A DNA stretch of 39,331 nucleotides from Prauserella aidingensis (GCF_024171865.1 NZ_JAMTCN010000036.1:1-39331), one strand, 5' to 3'. Positions 21,526 through 30,352 are shown, counted from the first letter of the stretch. Program-made: numbers and translations. Notes: generated from the sequence alone by a model not told the origin.

Positions 21526-24276
21526 TCAGTTGGCGCCGTTGCGGCGGAGGGCGCGCGTCATGCCGGTCGCGGCCGTGGTGGCGAGCACCCAGCCCATCGC
21601 CGTGAAACCCGTGGCCACCCACATGTCGGCCTCGCCCAGATGCCATCTGCCCTTGTTCCCGAAGTCGACGATCGGCACGAGCAGGTCCACGGTGAACAGC
21701 ACCGGATTCCAGTTCAGGCCCGTGTCGTCGGCGTTGACCGCACACCGCCTGCCCTCCACGACCAGCAGATTCCCGTCGTCGATGCAGTCGTCCACCCGCA
21801 CGCCGAACCACACACTGCCCGCGACCAGCAACAACAACAGCAGCACGACGGCACGCACCGGGCGGTAGCCGTAGCCGACCATCCACCGCTGCAGCAGGCT
21901 CCACAGCCGCACCCCGAGCCCGACGACCGGTTTCCCGTGCGCCAGCGACTCGTATCGGTACTGCTGCTTCTTCGCCAACACCCAGTCGGCCTGCTCCTCG
22001 TTGCCGGACGACCGGAGCATCGCGGCGAACTGGTCGTACGGGCCGGGCCGGTACCCGCCGATCGCGTCGTGCAGCAGCCGGAGCCTGCGCCGGACCTCGG
22101 CGGTGTCGCCGATCTCGATGGGCGTGCCGAGACTGTCGTACCGGAAGTCCTCGAGGTCGAGACCGCCCGTCGCCAGCCACAGACTTCCCTCGACGCCGGT
22201 GGCGCGCGTGTCGGTGGCGTCGGCGTCGTCGGTGAGCGTGCCGCAGTGGGCCCTGAGCAGCACCACCCTCCCGAGTGGCGGCCCGCCGGGCGCGAGGACG
22301 AACTCGTCGGCGTGGGTGTCGCCCGCGTCGAGCGCGACCGCGCCCGGGTCGTCGGTGCCGTCGCTCGCCCCGCACAGGTGCGCACCCGTGATGTCGAGCT
22401 GCCGCTGGATCTGCGCCCCGTCCATCGTCACTCCGCCACGCGCCGTGAACGGGCGCCTCTCCTCGGCGGTGAGCAGCACACTGCGCGCGACGCGCACCGA
22501 CCGCAGGTCGACGGCCCAGTCCCGGCCGCCGTCGTCCTTGCGTTCCGGCTCGCCGACCTCGGTGCCCTGCAGGTCGATGCTGCCGCCGACGGACATGCCC
22601 ATGAGCCGCAACGTCCCCTCGGCGCGGCAACGCCGGACCTGCAGGTTCCCCGACACCGTGCTGCGGCGGAACGACAACACGTCGCGTCCCGCATGGCTGA
22701 ACGTGCCGTCGGTCAGGTGGACGTTCCCGCGGATGGTCACGTCCGCGATCCGCAACTGCCCCTTGACCCGGACGCCCTTGGTGTCGAGGTCACCGCTGAT
22801 CTCGCTGCCGTCGAGGTGCACGGCCCGGTCCCGGAACGGCGGCTTCCTGCTCGGCAGCACCCGGATGTGGGCGTCGGCCAGCCGCAGCGAACCCCCGATC
22901 CGGGCGTTGACCATGCGCAACGTGCCGTCGACGTCCAGTCCGTCGGACAGCTCCACGTTGCCTTCGACGTGCAACCGGTCGGCGATCAACGCGGGATGCG
23001 GATCGACGTACCAGTCACCGGTCTTCCACGCGTCGACGCCGAGGCCGTCCTGCCTGACCTTCAGCTCGGCGCCCCGGAAGTTGAGATCGCCGGAGACGCG
23101 CATGCTCGGCAGGTACAGCAATCCGCGCGTGGCGAACCGTTGGCTGCCGGCATCGCCGCCGGGCCGGTCGAGTTCGCACAGCAGACTGCCGCCGACGACC
23201 GCCCCGTTGCCGTTCAGCGCGAAGCCGTCGGGATTGCGCAGCGACGCACCGGAGAAGTTGACGTTGCCACCGGTTCGCAGACCGGGGATGCGCACCTCAC
23301 CCTCGGCGTCCAGCCGGTACGCCAACAGCGCGCCGGTGACGAGGAGCCGGTCGGCGTGGACCGCCTTGCCGTGCGGATGGACGATCCGCGTCGCCGTGAG
23401 CACCGCCGACCCCTCGATCACCGCGTCGGTCAGGTTGACGGCCGCGTCGGGCATGCCCCGGTCGACGTCGTCGGCGCGGCGCATCGTCGTCTCGCCGTCG
23501 CTGCCGCCCGCCTCCGCCTCGATGTAGCACTTGATCAGCCGCAGGTCGTTGCCCGTACGCAGGTTGCGCGCCAGCAGCCCCGGCAGTCGGCAACGCTGGA
23601 ACACCAGGCCGAGCAGCTTGGCCTCGCGCACGTCGGGCGCGTACTCGAACCGGCAACGCTCGAACCGGAACAGGTAGCGCAGGTCGGCGCCCCGCAGGTC
23701 GAGCTTGCCCCTGATGTAGGCGTTCTCGACCTGCACAATCGGCGCGTTCGTCGACTGCTTGCGCCAGCGCAGGATCCCCGCCAGGCCGCTGTCGAGAACC
23801 TGCCGGACCAGCTCGGAGGCGTCGACGACGTGGTCGGGTTCGGATGCGGCGTCGAACGGGTCGTAGCGGGCGGCGTCGGCCTCGGCGGAACCGTCCGCGC
23901 CGCCGGACCTGCCGCCGTTGCCCGCCCGTCCTGCCTTGCCGGCTGCGGCTTTCCCCGGCCTTGCCGAGCTCGGGATCCACCCGGGCATGCGGGCACGCGG
24001 GACGCCGCCGTGGTCGGACTCGACCTGCGAAGGGATGCGGTCCGGATCGGCGCCCGGCGCGGTGACCCACCGCGTGGTCTCGACGTCGGCCTGCCCGTCG
24101 GACGCGTTCGGGGAGTCGTGGGTGTTCGGGGAGTTGTGGGTGTTCGGGGAGTCGCGGGTGTCGAGATCGGCAGAACCGTCGGACGAGCCGTGCGTGTCGT
24201 CGTCGCTGTGACCGGAGGTGCCTGCAGGGTCGTCGTCGCCGTCGTCGCGGTCACCTCGTCGGCGGATGCCCGGCAT
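21526..24276 (-). CDS. Very large repeat-rich membrane protein (beta-helix-like)
   Basis: 916 residues from ATG 24276. Residues 1-150 are low-complexity Asp/Ser/Gly/Arg-rich, including an SPNTH-type repeat. From about 165 to 770 the sequence is made of recurring blocks such as GKLDLRGADLRYLFRFERC, GGNVNFSGASLRNPDGFAL, GNVELSDGLDVDGTLRMVNA and GQLRIADVTIRGNVHLTDG, spaced roughly 20-30 residues apart. These look like a right-handed beta-helix or bactofilin-like fold. The C-terminus has a long helix with NEEQADWVLAKKQQYRYESL and two membrane segments (RAVVLLLLLLVAGSVWFGV and WVATGFTAMGWVLATTAAT). Streptomyces homologs are sometimes labelled 'membrane-associated oxidoreductase', but no redox motif is visible. 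Function unknown. Confidence 0.8.
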   Translation of the reverse strand: MPGIRRRGDRDDGDDDPAGTSGHSDDDTHGSSDGSADLDTRDSPNTHNSPNTHDSPNASDGQADVETTRWVTAPGADPDRIPSQVESDHGGVPRARMPGWIPSSARPGKAAAGKAGRAGNGGRSGGADGSAEADAARYDPFDAASEPDHVVDASELVRQVLDSGLAGILRWRKQSTNAPIVQVENAYIRGKLDLRGADLRYLFRFERCRFEYAPDVREAKLLGLVFQRCRLPGLLARNLRTGNDLRLIKCYIEAEAGGSDGETTMRRADDVDRGMPDAAVNLTDAVIEGSAVLTATRIVHPHGKAVHADRLLVTGALLAYRLDAEGEVRIPGLRTGGNVNFSGASLRNPDGFALNGNGAVVGGSLLCELDRPGGDAGSQRFATRGLLYLPSMRVSGDLNFRGAELKVRQDGLGVDAWKTGDWYVDPHPALIADRLHVEGNVELSDGLDVDGTLRMVNARIGGSLRLADAHIRVLPSRKPPFRDRAVHLDGSEISGDLDTKGVRVKGQLRIADVTIRGNVHLTDGTFSHAGRDVLSFRRSTVSGNLQVRRCRAEGTLRLMGMSVGGSIDLQGTEVGEPERKDDGGRDWAVDLRSVRVARSVLLTAEERRPFTARGGVTMDGAQIQRQLDITGAHLCGASDGTDDPGAVALDAGDTHADEFVLAPGGPPLGRVVLLRAHCGTLTDDADATDTRATGVEGSLWLATGGLDLEDFRYDSLGTPIEIGDTAEVRRRLRLLHDAIGGYRPGPYDQFAAMLRSSGNEEQADWVLAKKQQYRYESLAHGKPVVGLGVRLWSLLQRWMVGYGYRPVRAVVLLLLLLVAGSVWFGVRVDDCIDDGNLLVVEGRRCAVNADDTGLNWNPVLFTVDLLVPIVDFGNKGRWHLGEADMWVATGFTAMGWVLATTAATGMTRALRRNGAN
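24106..24159 (-). repeat. Three 18-bp tandem repeats inside the large membrane protein gene
   Basis: Units at 24106-24123, 24124-24141 and 24142-24159 read GTTCGGGGAGT(C/T)G(T/C)GGGT. On the coding strand each encodes T(H/R)(D/N)SPN, giving the SPNTH repeat in the disordered N-terminal tail. Being a multiple of 3, copy-number change would keep the frame. Confidence 0.9.
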
Positions 24277-24472
24277 TGCGCAGCGCCCCTCTCTGGTCAC
24301 CTGCCGACCGGAGCCGGCCCCCGACCGCGGCGTGTGAAGCCCCGAGGCGGAGACGACACCCGGTACCGACACGACCGCACAGAGCGACAACCTACCGCGC
24401 GAGCGCCCACGACATCACCGCTTTCAGTGATCCCGCAGACCGCGCCCCGTGACCGGTAAACGCCCACGAGAA

Positions 24473-24525
24473 GCCCCCAAGGGCACCTTGGTGGCGCTCA
24501 ACGCGACCAAGGTGCCCTTGGGGGC
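24473..24525. repeat. Perfect 20-bp palindromic repeat (core-less copy)
   Basis: GCCCCCAAGGGCACCTTGGT (24473-24492) and its exact complement (24506-24525) enclose the 13-base loop GGCGCTCAACGCG. It lies 32 bases past the ABC ATPase stop and probably ends that operon, although no T-tract follows. The arms belong to the AAGGTGCCCTT family, and the loop resembles GTTCAACGCC beside the third copy. Confidence 0.85.
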
Positions 24526-24556
24526 ACAAGAGTGTTCACCCGGTCGGGGTGGGGTG

Positions 24557-25348
24557 TCAGTCGGTCGTTTCCGAGGCGTGAACCGGGTTGAGGACGCGGC
24601 TGAGGAACGTCTTCGTGCGATCCTCCGCCGGGTCGGCGATGACCTTCGACGGGTGCCCGGACTCGACGACGACGCCGCCGTCCATGAACAGCACCTTGTC
24701 GGCGACCTCGCGCGCGAACTGCATCTCGTGGGTGACGACGAGCATCGTCATGCCCTCGTCCGCGAGCTGCCGCATCACACCGAGCACGTCGCCGACCAGC
24801 TCGGGGTCGAGCGCCGACGTCGGTTCGTCGAACAGCATCACCGCGGGCTGCATCGACAGCGCCCGCGCGATCGCCACGCGCTGCTGCTGCCCACCGGACA
24901 GCTGCTCGGGCATCGCACCGGCCTTCTCCGCCAGGCCCACCTTGTCGAGGTTCTCCCGGGCGATCCGCTCGGCCTCCGCCGCGTCCCGCTTGAGCACCTT
25001 GCGCTGCGCGACCGTCAGGTTGTCGAGCACCGACAGGTGGCCGAACAGGTTGAACCCCTGGAAGACCATCCCGATGGAACGCCGCGCCCTGTCGATGTCG
25101 ACGTCCGGGTCGGTCAGCTCGAAACCGTTCACCACGACGCTGCCGGAGTTCGGCTCCTCGAGCACGTTCACGCAGCGCAGGAGGGTCGACTTGCCCGAAC
25201 CCGAGGGGCCGATGATGCACACGACCTCGCCGCGCTCCACGGTCACGTCGATGCCCTTGAGAACCTCGAGCATGCCGAACGCCTTGTGCAGGCCGGTGAT
25301 CTCGACGATCGGCCCGCCACTCTGCGCGTCACCCGTGTCGGCGCTCAC
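24557..25348 (-). CDS. Polar amino-acid ABC transporter ATPase
   Basis: 263 residues from GTG 25348, overlapping the permease stop by 4 bases. All ABC motifs are present: Walker [10 protein letters not shown] (47-55), Q-loop in [15 protein letters not shown], signature LSGGQQQ, Walker [13 protein letters not shown] and the switch His in LVVTHEM. This is the GlnQ/HisP/GluA type that powers uptake of Gln, Glu, His or Arg. The C-terminal stretch [14 protein letters not shown] is typical of the group. It is the last gene of the three-gene importer operon and is followed by a palindromic hairpin. Confidence 0.93.
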   Translation of the reverse strand: MSADTGDAQSGGPIVEITGLHKAFGMLEVLKGIDVTVERGEVVCIIGPSGSGKSTLLRCVNVLEEPNSGSVVVNGFELTDPDVDIDRARRSIGMVFQGFNLFGHLSVLDNLTVAQRKVLKRDAAEAERIARENLDKVGLAEKAGAMPEQLSGGQQQRVAIARALSMQPAVMLFDEPTSALDPELVGDVLGVMRQLADEGMTMLVVTHEMQFAREVADKVLFMDGGVVVESGHPSKVIADPAEDRTKTFLSRVLNPVHASETTD

Positions 25349-26154
25349 GCCGTCACCTCCAGTCCTTCGTCGCGCTTGCGGCCCGCGCGGCGTTCGAGGT
25401 ACCGCGACAGGTAGCCGAGCGGCACCGTGATGAGCAGGTAGCACAGGCCCGCGAGCAGGATCGGCGACATCGAGTTGGTCGCGTTCATACCCTCGCGGCC
25501 GAACTTGGCCAGTTCGTACTCCGTACCGAGCAGACCGAGCAGGTAAATCAGCGACGAATCCTTCGTCAGCAGGATCAGCTCGTTGGTCAGCGGCGGCAGA
25601 ATGATGCGGAACGCCTGCGGGATGACGACCGTGAACGTGGCGCGCGACTGCGCCATGCCGAGCGAACGGGCCGCCTCGACCTGCCCCTTCGGCACGGCCT
25701 GGATACCGGCACGCAGCGTCTCGGCGATGTAGGCCGACCCGACGAGGCCGAGCGCGATCGCCGCCGTCGAATAGGTGTCGAACTGAATCTGGAACGCCAG
25801 CGGCACACCGAACCCGAGCGCGATGAACACCAGCAGCGCCGGCACGCCGCGGAAGAACTCGATGTAGACGGTGGCGATCCACCGGTAGGGGGCCACCGAC
25901 GAGAGCTTCATCAGCGCCAGCACGAGCCCCACCGCCAGCCCCAGGGCGAACCCGAGCCCGGTGTAGATGATCGTGTTGATCAGGGCGGTGGTGATGATCC
26001 CCGGGAACTGGGTGGCCATCGCGTCCAGGTTGAAGAACGCGTTGCCGAGCGTTTCCCAATCGGCTAAGAACGCCACGGCCGCAAGGGCCAGCACCAGAAT
26101 CCCGTACTGCACGCCACGGAAGGCCTGCGCCCGCTTGCGCGGCGACATCGGCAT
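25345..26154 (-). CDS. Polar amino-acid ABC transporter permease
   Basis: 269 residues from ATG 26154 with GAGGAG upstream. About five or six membrane helices are visible, beginning [14 protein letters not shown] and [20 protein letters not shown]. The cytosolic loop [30 protein letters not shown] is the EAA motif that docks the ATPase. A single permease gene suggests a homodimeric pore. It lies 81 bases after the binding-protein gene, with a long hairpin between, and overlaps the ATPase gene. Confidence 0.93.
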   Translation of the reverse strand: MPMSPRKRAQAFRGVQYGILVLALAAVAFLADWETLGNAFFNLDAMATQFPGIITTALINTIIYTGLGFALGLAVGLVLALMKLSSVAPYRWIATVYIEFFRGVPALLVFIALGFGVPLAFQIQFDTYSTAAIALGLVGSAYIAETLRAGIQAVPKGQVEAARSLGMAQSRATFTVVIPQAFRIILPPLTNELILLTKDSSLIYLLGLLGTEYELAKFGREGMNATNSMSPILLAGLCYLLITVPLGYLSRYLERRAGRKRDEGLEVTA

Positions 26155-26170
26155 GGACCGACTCCTCACA

Positions 26171-26225
26171 CGTTTCCCATCGCAAGGAGCCGGCCTCACG
26201 ACGGAGGCCGGCTCCCCGGGAAACG
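26171..26225 (-). terminator. Intercistronic hairpin between binding protein and permease genes
   Basis: A perfect 12-bp stem (GGAGCCGGCCTC, 26186-26197, with 26204-26215) is extended by CGTTTCCC (26171-26178) pairing with GGGAAACG (26218-26225) across an internal loop. No T-tract follows, so partial termination or mRNA protection that raises binding-protein levels is more likely than full termination. Confidence 0.6.
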
Positions 26226-26235
26226 ATAGTTGTGC

Positions 26236-27129
26236 CTACTTGCTGCCCGCGTCCGAGCCTTCGCCACCGTCGCCGGAGGATTCGTCGTCGGAAGGCGGCG
26301 CCTCGCCGAACCACTTCTTGTAGATGTCGTCGTACCGGCCGTCCTGCTTGGCCGCGTCGATGATCTCGTCGACCTTCGCCTGGAGCGCACCGTTGCCGTC
26401 GGCGACGGCAATGCCGTACTGCTCGCCGGTGTCGAACTCGGTGCTGACCTCGAGGGCGTCCCTTTCCTTCGTGGCGTACAGCAGTACCGAGTTGTCGTTG
26501 ATGCCGGCCGCGACGGCACCGTTCTGCACGCCCTGCTGCAGCAGCTCGAGGTCCTCGTACTGCCGGGTCTGGTAGCCGTACTTGTCCTTGTTCTCCTGGG
26601 CGTACTCCTCGCCGGTGGTGCCCTGCTGCACGCCGAGCACCTTGCCGTCGAGGTCCTCGAGACCGGCGACGTCGGAACCGGACTGCACGACCAGCGCCTG
26701 GTCCGCGTCGAAGTAGCCCTGGGAGAAGTCCATGACGCGGTCGCGATCGTCGGTGATCGTGATCGCGGCGGCGGCGAGGTCGCAGTCGCCCGCCTCGAAC
26801 ACCTGGCCCGTCTCGATGCCTTCGAAGCTGGTGTCGACGAGCTTCTGCTGCACGCCCAGGTCCTCGGCGACCAGGTCGACGAGGTCGACGTCGAAGCCCA
26901 CCGTCTTGCCGCTCTCGTTGCGGAACTGGAACGGCTCGTACGGCAGGTGGGTGCAGACGGTCAGCTGACCCTCGTTGATCAGCTCTACCTTGTCGCCCGC
27001 CTGGGTATTGCCTGCGGTGTTGACCTCCTCGGCGCAGCCGGCCGCGGTAGCGGCCAGCGCCAGCACGGGAAGCACGGCGAGCGAACGGAGCTTGCGCTGC
27101 GCGGGTTTACGCCGGGGGTTACGCACCAC
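26236..27129 (-). CDS. Amino-acid ABC transporter substrate-binding lipoprotein
   Basis: 297 residues from GTG 27129, chosen because AGGAG lies 8 bases upstream (GTG 27138 is too close). The signal peptide [21 protein letters not shown] ends in lipobox AAGC, so the protein is membrane-anchored outside. The periplasmic-binding fold type 2 is clear: [37 protein letters not shown], the segment [25 protein letters not shown], and a late [13 protein letters not shown]. The tail is Asp/Ser/Gly-rich. The family binds polar amino acids; the exact ligand (Glu, Gln or other) cannot be deduced. Heads the importer operon. Confidence 0.92.
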   Translation of the reverse strand: MVRNPRRKPAQRKLRSLAVLPVLALAATAAGCAEEVNTAGNTQAGDKVELINEGQLTVCTHLPYEPFQFRNESGKTVGFDVDLVDLVAEDLGVQQKLVDTSFEGIETGQVFEAGDCDLAAAAITITDDRDRVMDFSQGYFDADQALVVQSGSDVAGLEDLDGKVLGVQQGTTGEEYAQENKDKYGYQTRQYEDLELLQQGVQNGAVAAGINDNSVLLYATKERDALEVSTEFDTGEQYGIAVADGNGALQAKVDEIIDAAKQDGRYDDIYKKWFGEAPPSDDESSGDGGEGSDAGSK

Positions 27130-27168
27130 GATCTTCACTCCTAGTAGTGGGCACTGGTCGGTGAAGGA

Positions 27169-27201
27169 ATAGTGCCACTCCATGTGGGTAGTTGGCACTA
27201 T
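27169..27201 (-). promoter_or_regulatory. Operator-like inverted repeat before the importer operon
   Basis: ATAGTGCCA (27169-27177) and TGGCACTAT (27193-27201) are exact complements 15 bases apart. A further half-like element, TAGTGGGCACT, lies at about 27145-27155. The position, 40-70 bases before the binding-protein start, suits a regulator of amino-acid uptake. The regulator is unknown. Confidence 0.55.
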
Positions 27202-27316
27202 CAGGGTCGTTACATAGCGGTTTCGATACCGATCACAGTCTCGTTGCGCACCGGACACCCGGCACCGGCTACCCCGTGTGGCTCACCCGCAGCCCTGCGT
27301 GTCCTGCACCCGACCA

Positions 27317-27358
27317 CGCGAGTTCCGTACTCGGCACCGCGAGTTCTGCCCGGGGAAA
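27317..27358. repeat. Diverged 21-bp direct repeat
   Basis: CGCGAGTTC occurs at 27317-27325 and 27338-27346, exactly 21 bp apart, with similar flanks (ACCACGCGAGTTCCG and GCACCGCGAGTTCTG). The outer parts of the units have diverged. It may be a decayed minisatellite. Confidence 0.45.
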
Positions 27359-27420
27359 TGCTCCGACAGGAGTGACCTACATCTACCGCAATGCGGTCGG
27401 CGTGGGGTTACCTTGCGAGC

Positions 27421-27993
27421 ATGCCCGCACCACGCGTCTCGCTGCCCGCCGCCGACCTGGCGCGCGTCGTCGTCTTCGCCGCGTTCATCGCCGTGCTCGG
27501 GATCTTCCCCGGCATCTACTTCGGCGCGTCCGGCGTCCCGGTCGTCATCCAGAACGCGGGGCCGTTGCTCGCGGGCGTGCTGCTCGGCGCGCGCCGCGGT
27601 ACCGCGGCCGTCCTGCTGTTCCTCGCGCTGACCGCCATCGGCCTGCCCCTGCTGTCCGGCGGGCGCGGCGGACTGGCGCCGTTCGTCGGCCCCAGCGGCG
27701 GGTTCCTGTTCGGCTGGATCCTCTCCGCACTGGTCGCGGGCCTCATCGTGAGCCGTGCTCCCAAGCTCAACCTGCCGGTGATCGGGTTCGCCACGCTCGC
27801 AGGCCTGCTCGCCGACTACCTCATCGGCATCCCGTTCCTCGGCGCCTACCTCAGCGACCTCGGCGCGGCCGCTGTCCAGTCGCTCGTGTTCGTCCCCGGT
27901 GACCTCGGCAAGGTCGCGGCCACCGCGATCATCGCCGCCGTCGTCCACCGTGCCCTGCCCGGCACCCTGCCCAGGACCGCGCGAACCGAGTGA
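27421..27993 (+). CDS. bioY: Biotin transporter substrate-binding subunit BioY
   Basis: 190 residues, ATG 27421. BioY is the S component of an energy-coupling-factor transporter and carries biotin through the membrane. Characteristic segments are RVVVFAAFIAVLGIFPGIYF, VPVVIQNAGPLLAGVLLGAR (the conserved QN region), LTAIGLPLLSGGRGGLAPFV, GPSGGFLFGWILSALVAG and LADYLIGIPFLGAYL. About six helices are evident. TACCTT lies 6 bases before the ATG and no Shine-Dalgarno is visible, so translation may be leaderless. It heads an operon with an acyl-CoA ligase, a thiolase, and the ATPase (BioM) and T (BioN) subunits. Confidence 0.94.
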   Translation: MPAPRVSLPAADLARVVVFAAFIAVLGIFPGIYFGASGVPVVIQNAGPLLAGVLLGARRGTAAVLLFLALTAIGLPLLSGGRGGLAPFVGPSGGFLFGWILSALVAGLIVSRAPKLNLPVIGFATLAGLLADYLIGIPFLGAYLSDLGAAAVQSLVFVPGDLGKVAATAIIAAVVHRALPGTLPRTARTE

Positions 27994-29249
27994 CCCTCAC
28001 GGCCCACGTCCCCGCCACCGCGCACGGCGCGGCCCGCACGCTCGCCGAGCGCGGCGTGGGCCCGGGGACACGCATCGCCGTCGAGGGGTCCGGCGACGTG
28101 CTGTCGTGGCTGCTCGGTGCCGACCTCCTCGGCGCGGCGACGCTCGTGCTCGAACCGGCGTGGCCTGCCGCCGACCGAGCCGCCGTGCTCGTCGACGCCG
28201 ACCCGGCACTGATCGTCGACGGCGCCCCGGAGCCCGCCGATCCCGTCGAGCCGACTGCCGGGGAGGACGACCCGTACTTCTACCTGCCCACGACGTCGGG
28301 CAGCACGGGCACGCCGAAGGTCGGCCTGCGCACGCGGTCGTCGTGGGTCCGCAGCTTCGAGGCACTCGGCACCGTCGACGGGCCCGTGCTCGTGGCGGGC
28401 CCGCTCAGCGCGTCGCTGTTCCTGTTCGGTGCGCTGCACACCACGTGGTGCGGCGCCGACCTGTGGCTGCGCGACCGCTGGCGCCCCGCCGAGGCGCGCG
28501 AGGCCGCAACCGTCCACGTCGTGCCCGCCATGCTCGCCGAGCTCGTCGCCGACGCCGAACGCAGCCCTGGCCCGTCACGCCTGCGTACCGTCGTGTGCGG
28601 CGGCGCCCACCTCGGCGACGACCTGCGCGAACGGTTCTCCCGCGCCTTCCCGAACGCCCGCCTGGTCGAGTACTACGGCTCGGCGGAACTGTCGCTGATC
28701 GCGATCCGCCGCGACGGCGAGTTGCGCCCCGTCGACGGGGTCGACGTCGACGTCACCGATGGCGTGCTGTGGGTGCGCTCGCCGCTGGCGTTCAGCGGCT
28801 ATCTCCACGACGGCGACCTCGATCCCGCCCCCGAGTGGCTGTCCAACGGCGACCACGGCAGGCTCACCGGCACCGGCGGACTCGTCGTCACCGGACGCGG
28901 CGCGGCCACCATCGCGAGCGGTGGCACGCAGGTGCCCGCCGAACCCGTGGAGTCCGTGCTGCGTACCGTCGCGGGCGTGGACGACGCGCTGGTCGCGGGC
29001 ACCCCGCATCCGCGACTCGGCCTGCTCGTCACGGCGATCGTGCAGGCCCCGCAACCGCCCGCGCTCGCCGACCTGCGCGCCGCGGTGCGGGCGGAGCTGC
29101 GCCCCGAGTCCCGCCCGCGGCGCTGGTTGTGGACGACGTCGCTGCCGCGCACCGCGTCCGGCAAGCCCGCCAGGGCCGCTGCCGAGGAACAGCTCCGCGA
29201 CGGCACCTTCGGCGCCGCGTCGCTGACCGCTCCGGAGCAGGCGCGATGA
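27990..29249 (+). CDS. AMP-forming acyl-CoA ligase (short ANL enzyme) in biotin operon
   Basis: 419 residues from GTG 27990, overlapping bioY by 4 bases. The ANL superfamily motifs are present: phosphate-binding TSGSTGTPK (102-110), VVCGGAHLGDDLRERF, the adenine-binding YYGSAELS, then GDHGRLTGTGGLVVTGRGAAT, and the C-terminal catalytic Lys in RTASGKPARAA (Lys392). At 419 residues it is shorter than typical 500-residue ligases because the N-terminal domain is compact. It would activate a carboxylate via an acyl-adenylate to a CoA thioester. Location between bioY and thiolase suggests a biotin-related acid (biotin side chain, pimelate-like acid or a biotin precursor); this is inference. Confidence 0.9.
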   Translation: MTLTAHVPATAHGAARTLAERGVGPGTRIAVEGSGDVLSWLLGADLLGAATLVLEPAWPAADRAAVLVDADPALIVDGAPEPADPVEPTAGEDDPYFYLPTTSGSTGTPKVGLRTRSSWVRSFEALGTVDGPVLVAGPLSASLFLFGALHTTWCGADLWLRDRWRPAEAREAATVHVVPAMLAELVADAERSPGPSRLRTVVCGGAHLGDDLRERFSRAFPNARLVEYYGSAELSLIAIRRDGELRPVDGVDVDVTDGVLWVRSPLAFSGYLHDGDLDPAPEWLSNGDHGRLTGTGGLVVTGRGAATIASGGTQVPAEPVESVLRTVAGVDDALVAGTPHPRLGLLVTAIVQAPQPPALADLRAAVRAELRPESRPRRWLWTTSLPRTASGKPARAAAEEQLRDGTFGAASLTAPEQAR

Positions 29250-30352
29250 CCGAGCCGGTGGTCATCGCCGCGCGGCGCACCCCGATCGGCCGGGACGGCG
29301 GCGGACTCCGTGAGCACACCGTCGACGAACTCGCCGCGCCCGTGCTGCGTGCCGTACTCGACGACGCGGGGATCGACCGCGTCGACGACGTCGTGCTCGG
29401 CAACGTCTTCGGCCCCGGCGGCAACCCGGCGCGCGTGGCGGCGTTGCGGGCGGGCCTGGGCGTCGACGTTCCCGGGGTGACCGTCGATCGGCAGTGCGCC
29501 GGCGGGCTCGCGGCCGTCGCGCAGGCGGCCGCATGCGTGCGCGCGGGCGAGGGCGAGGCCTACCTGGCGGGCGGTGTCGAGAGCGCGTCGACCGCGCCCC
29601 GGCGCGCGTGGCCCACCGATCCGCCCACGCCGTACTCCCGCGCGCCGTTCGCGCCCGCGGAGTTCGGCGACCCCGACATGGGGCCTGCCGCCGATCTCGT
29701 CGCCGCCGAGGCCGGGATCTCCCGCACCCGCCAGGACGCGTTCGCCGTACGCAGTCACGAACGCGCCGTCGCGGCCCAGCGCGCGGGCCGGTTCGACCGC
29801 GAGCTCGTCGCCGTCGGGGACGTCACCGCCGACGAGCGACCTCGCCCGGGATTCACGGTCGAACGCCTCGCCCGGTTCCGGCCCGCGTTCACCGCCGACG
29901 GCACCGCGACCGCCGCCAACTCCTGCGGGGTCAACGACGGCGCGGCGGCGGTCCTCGTCGTGAGCGAACGCCTACGCGCCCGGCTCGGCGTGCCCGGACT
30001 GCGCCTGGTGGCGTCGGCGACGAGGGCCTGTGACCCGGCACGGCTCGGCCTCGGCGCGGTACCGGCGATGCGCGAAGTGCTCCGCTCGTCCGCGCCCGAC
30101 GTCGTCGAGTTCAACGAGGCCTTCGCCGGACAGACGCTGGCCTGCCTCGACGCCGTCGGCATCGACGAGCACCGGGTCAGCCCGGACGGCGGCGCCATTG
30201 CACTCGGCCACCCGTGGGGCGCCTCGGGTGCGGTGCTCGTGGTGCGATTGTTCTCGCGACTCGTACGCCAGGGCATGGGCAGCGCAGGACTGGCGGCGCT
30301 GTCCGCGGGCGGCGGGGTCGGAGTGGCGACGATGTGGACGGTGACGCGGTGA
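29246..30352 (+). CDS. Thiolase-family acyltransferase with Ser at the second catalytic Cys
   Basis: 368 residues from ATG 29246, overlapping the ligase stop (ATGA). The thiolase fold is clear: VVIAARRTPIGRDGG at the start, nucleophile Cys84 in DRQCAGG, FNEAFAGQTLA, and His322 in GAIALGHPWGASGA. In typical thiolases a second Cys (Cys378 in Zoogloea PhaA) sits in CxGGG and acts as acid/base; here the motif is LSAGGGVG with Ser353 (TCC at 30302-30304). The enzyme is also about 25 residues shorter than PhaA. It could cleave or form a 3-ketoacyl-CoA made from the ligase product, or have a changed reaction. It directly precedes the ECF ATPase gene. Confidence 0.9.
   Translation: MTEPVVIAARRTPIGRDGGGLREHTVDELAAPVLRAVLDDAGIDRVDDVVLGNVFGPGGNPARVAALRAGLGVDVPGVTVDRQCAGGLAAVAQAAACVRAGEGEAYLAGGVESASTAPRRAWPTDPPTPYSRAPFAPAEFGDPDMGPAADLVAAEAGISRTRQDAFAVRSHERAVAAQRAGRFDRELVAVGDVTADERPRPGFTVERLARFRPAFTADGTATAANSCGVNDGAAAVLVVSERLRARLGVPGLRLVASATRACDPARLGLGAVPAMREVLRSSAPDVVEFNEAFAGQTLACLDAVGIDEHRVSPDGGAIALGHPWGASGAVLVVRLFSRLVRQGMGSAGLAALSAGGGVGVATMWTVTR

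Larger units (their letters stand above)
27130..27420. other. Intergenic region between divergent importer and bioY genes
   Basis: About 290 bases hold the inverted repeat at 27169-27201 on the importer side, a diverged 21-bp direct repeat at 27317-27358, and on the bioY side a TACCTT box (27409-27414) 6 bases before the bioY ATG. No small gene is evident. Confidence 0.5.

Noticed and set aside
21640-24459. 939-codon open frame antisense to the large membrane protein
   Set aside because: Arg/Gln/Pro/His-rich composition typical of shadow frames; the minus-strand frame has coherent repeats, membrane helices and a ribosome binding site.
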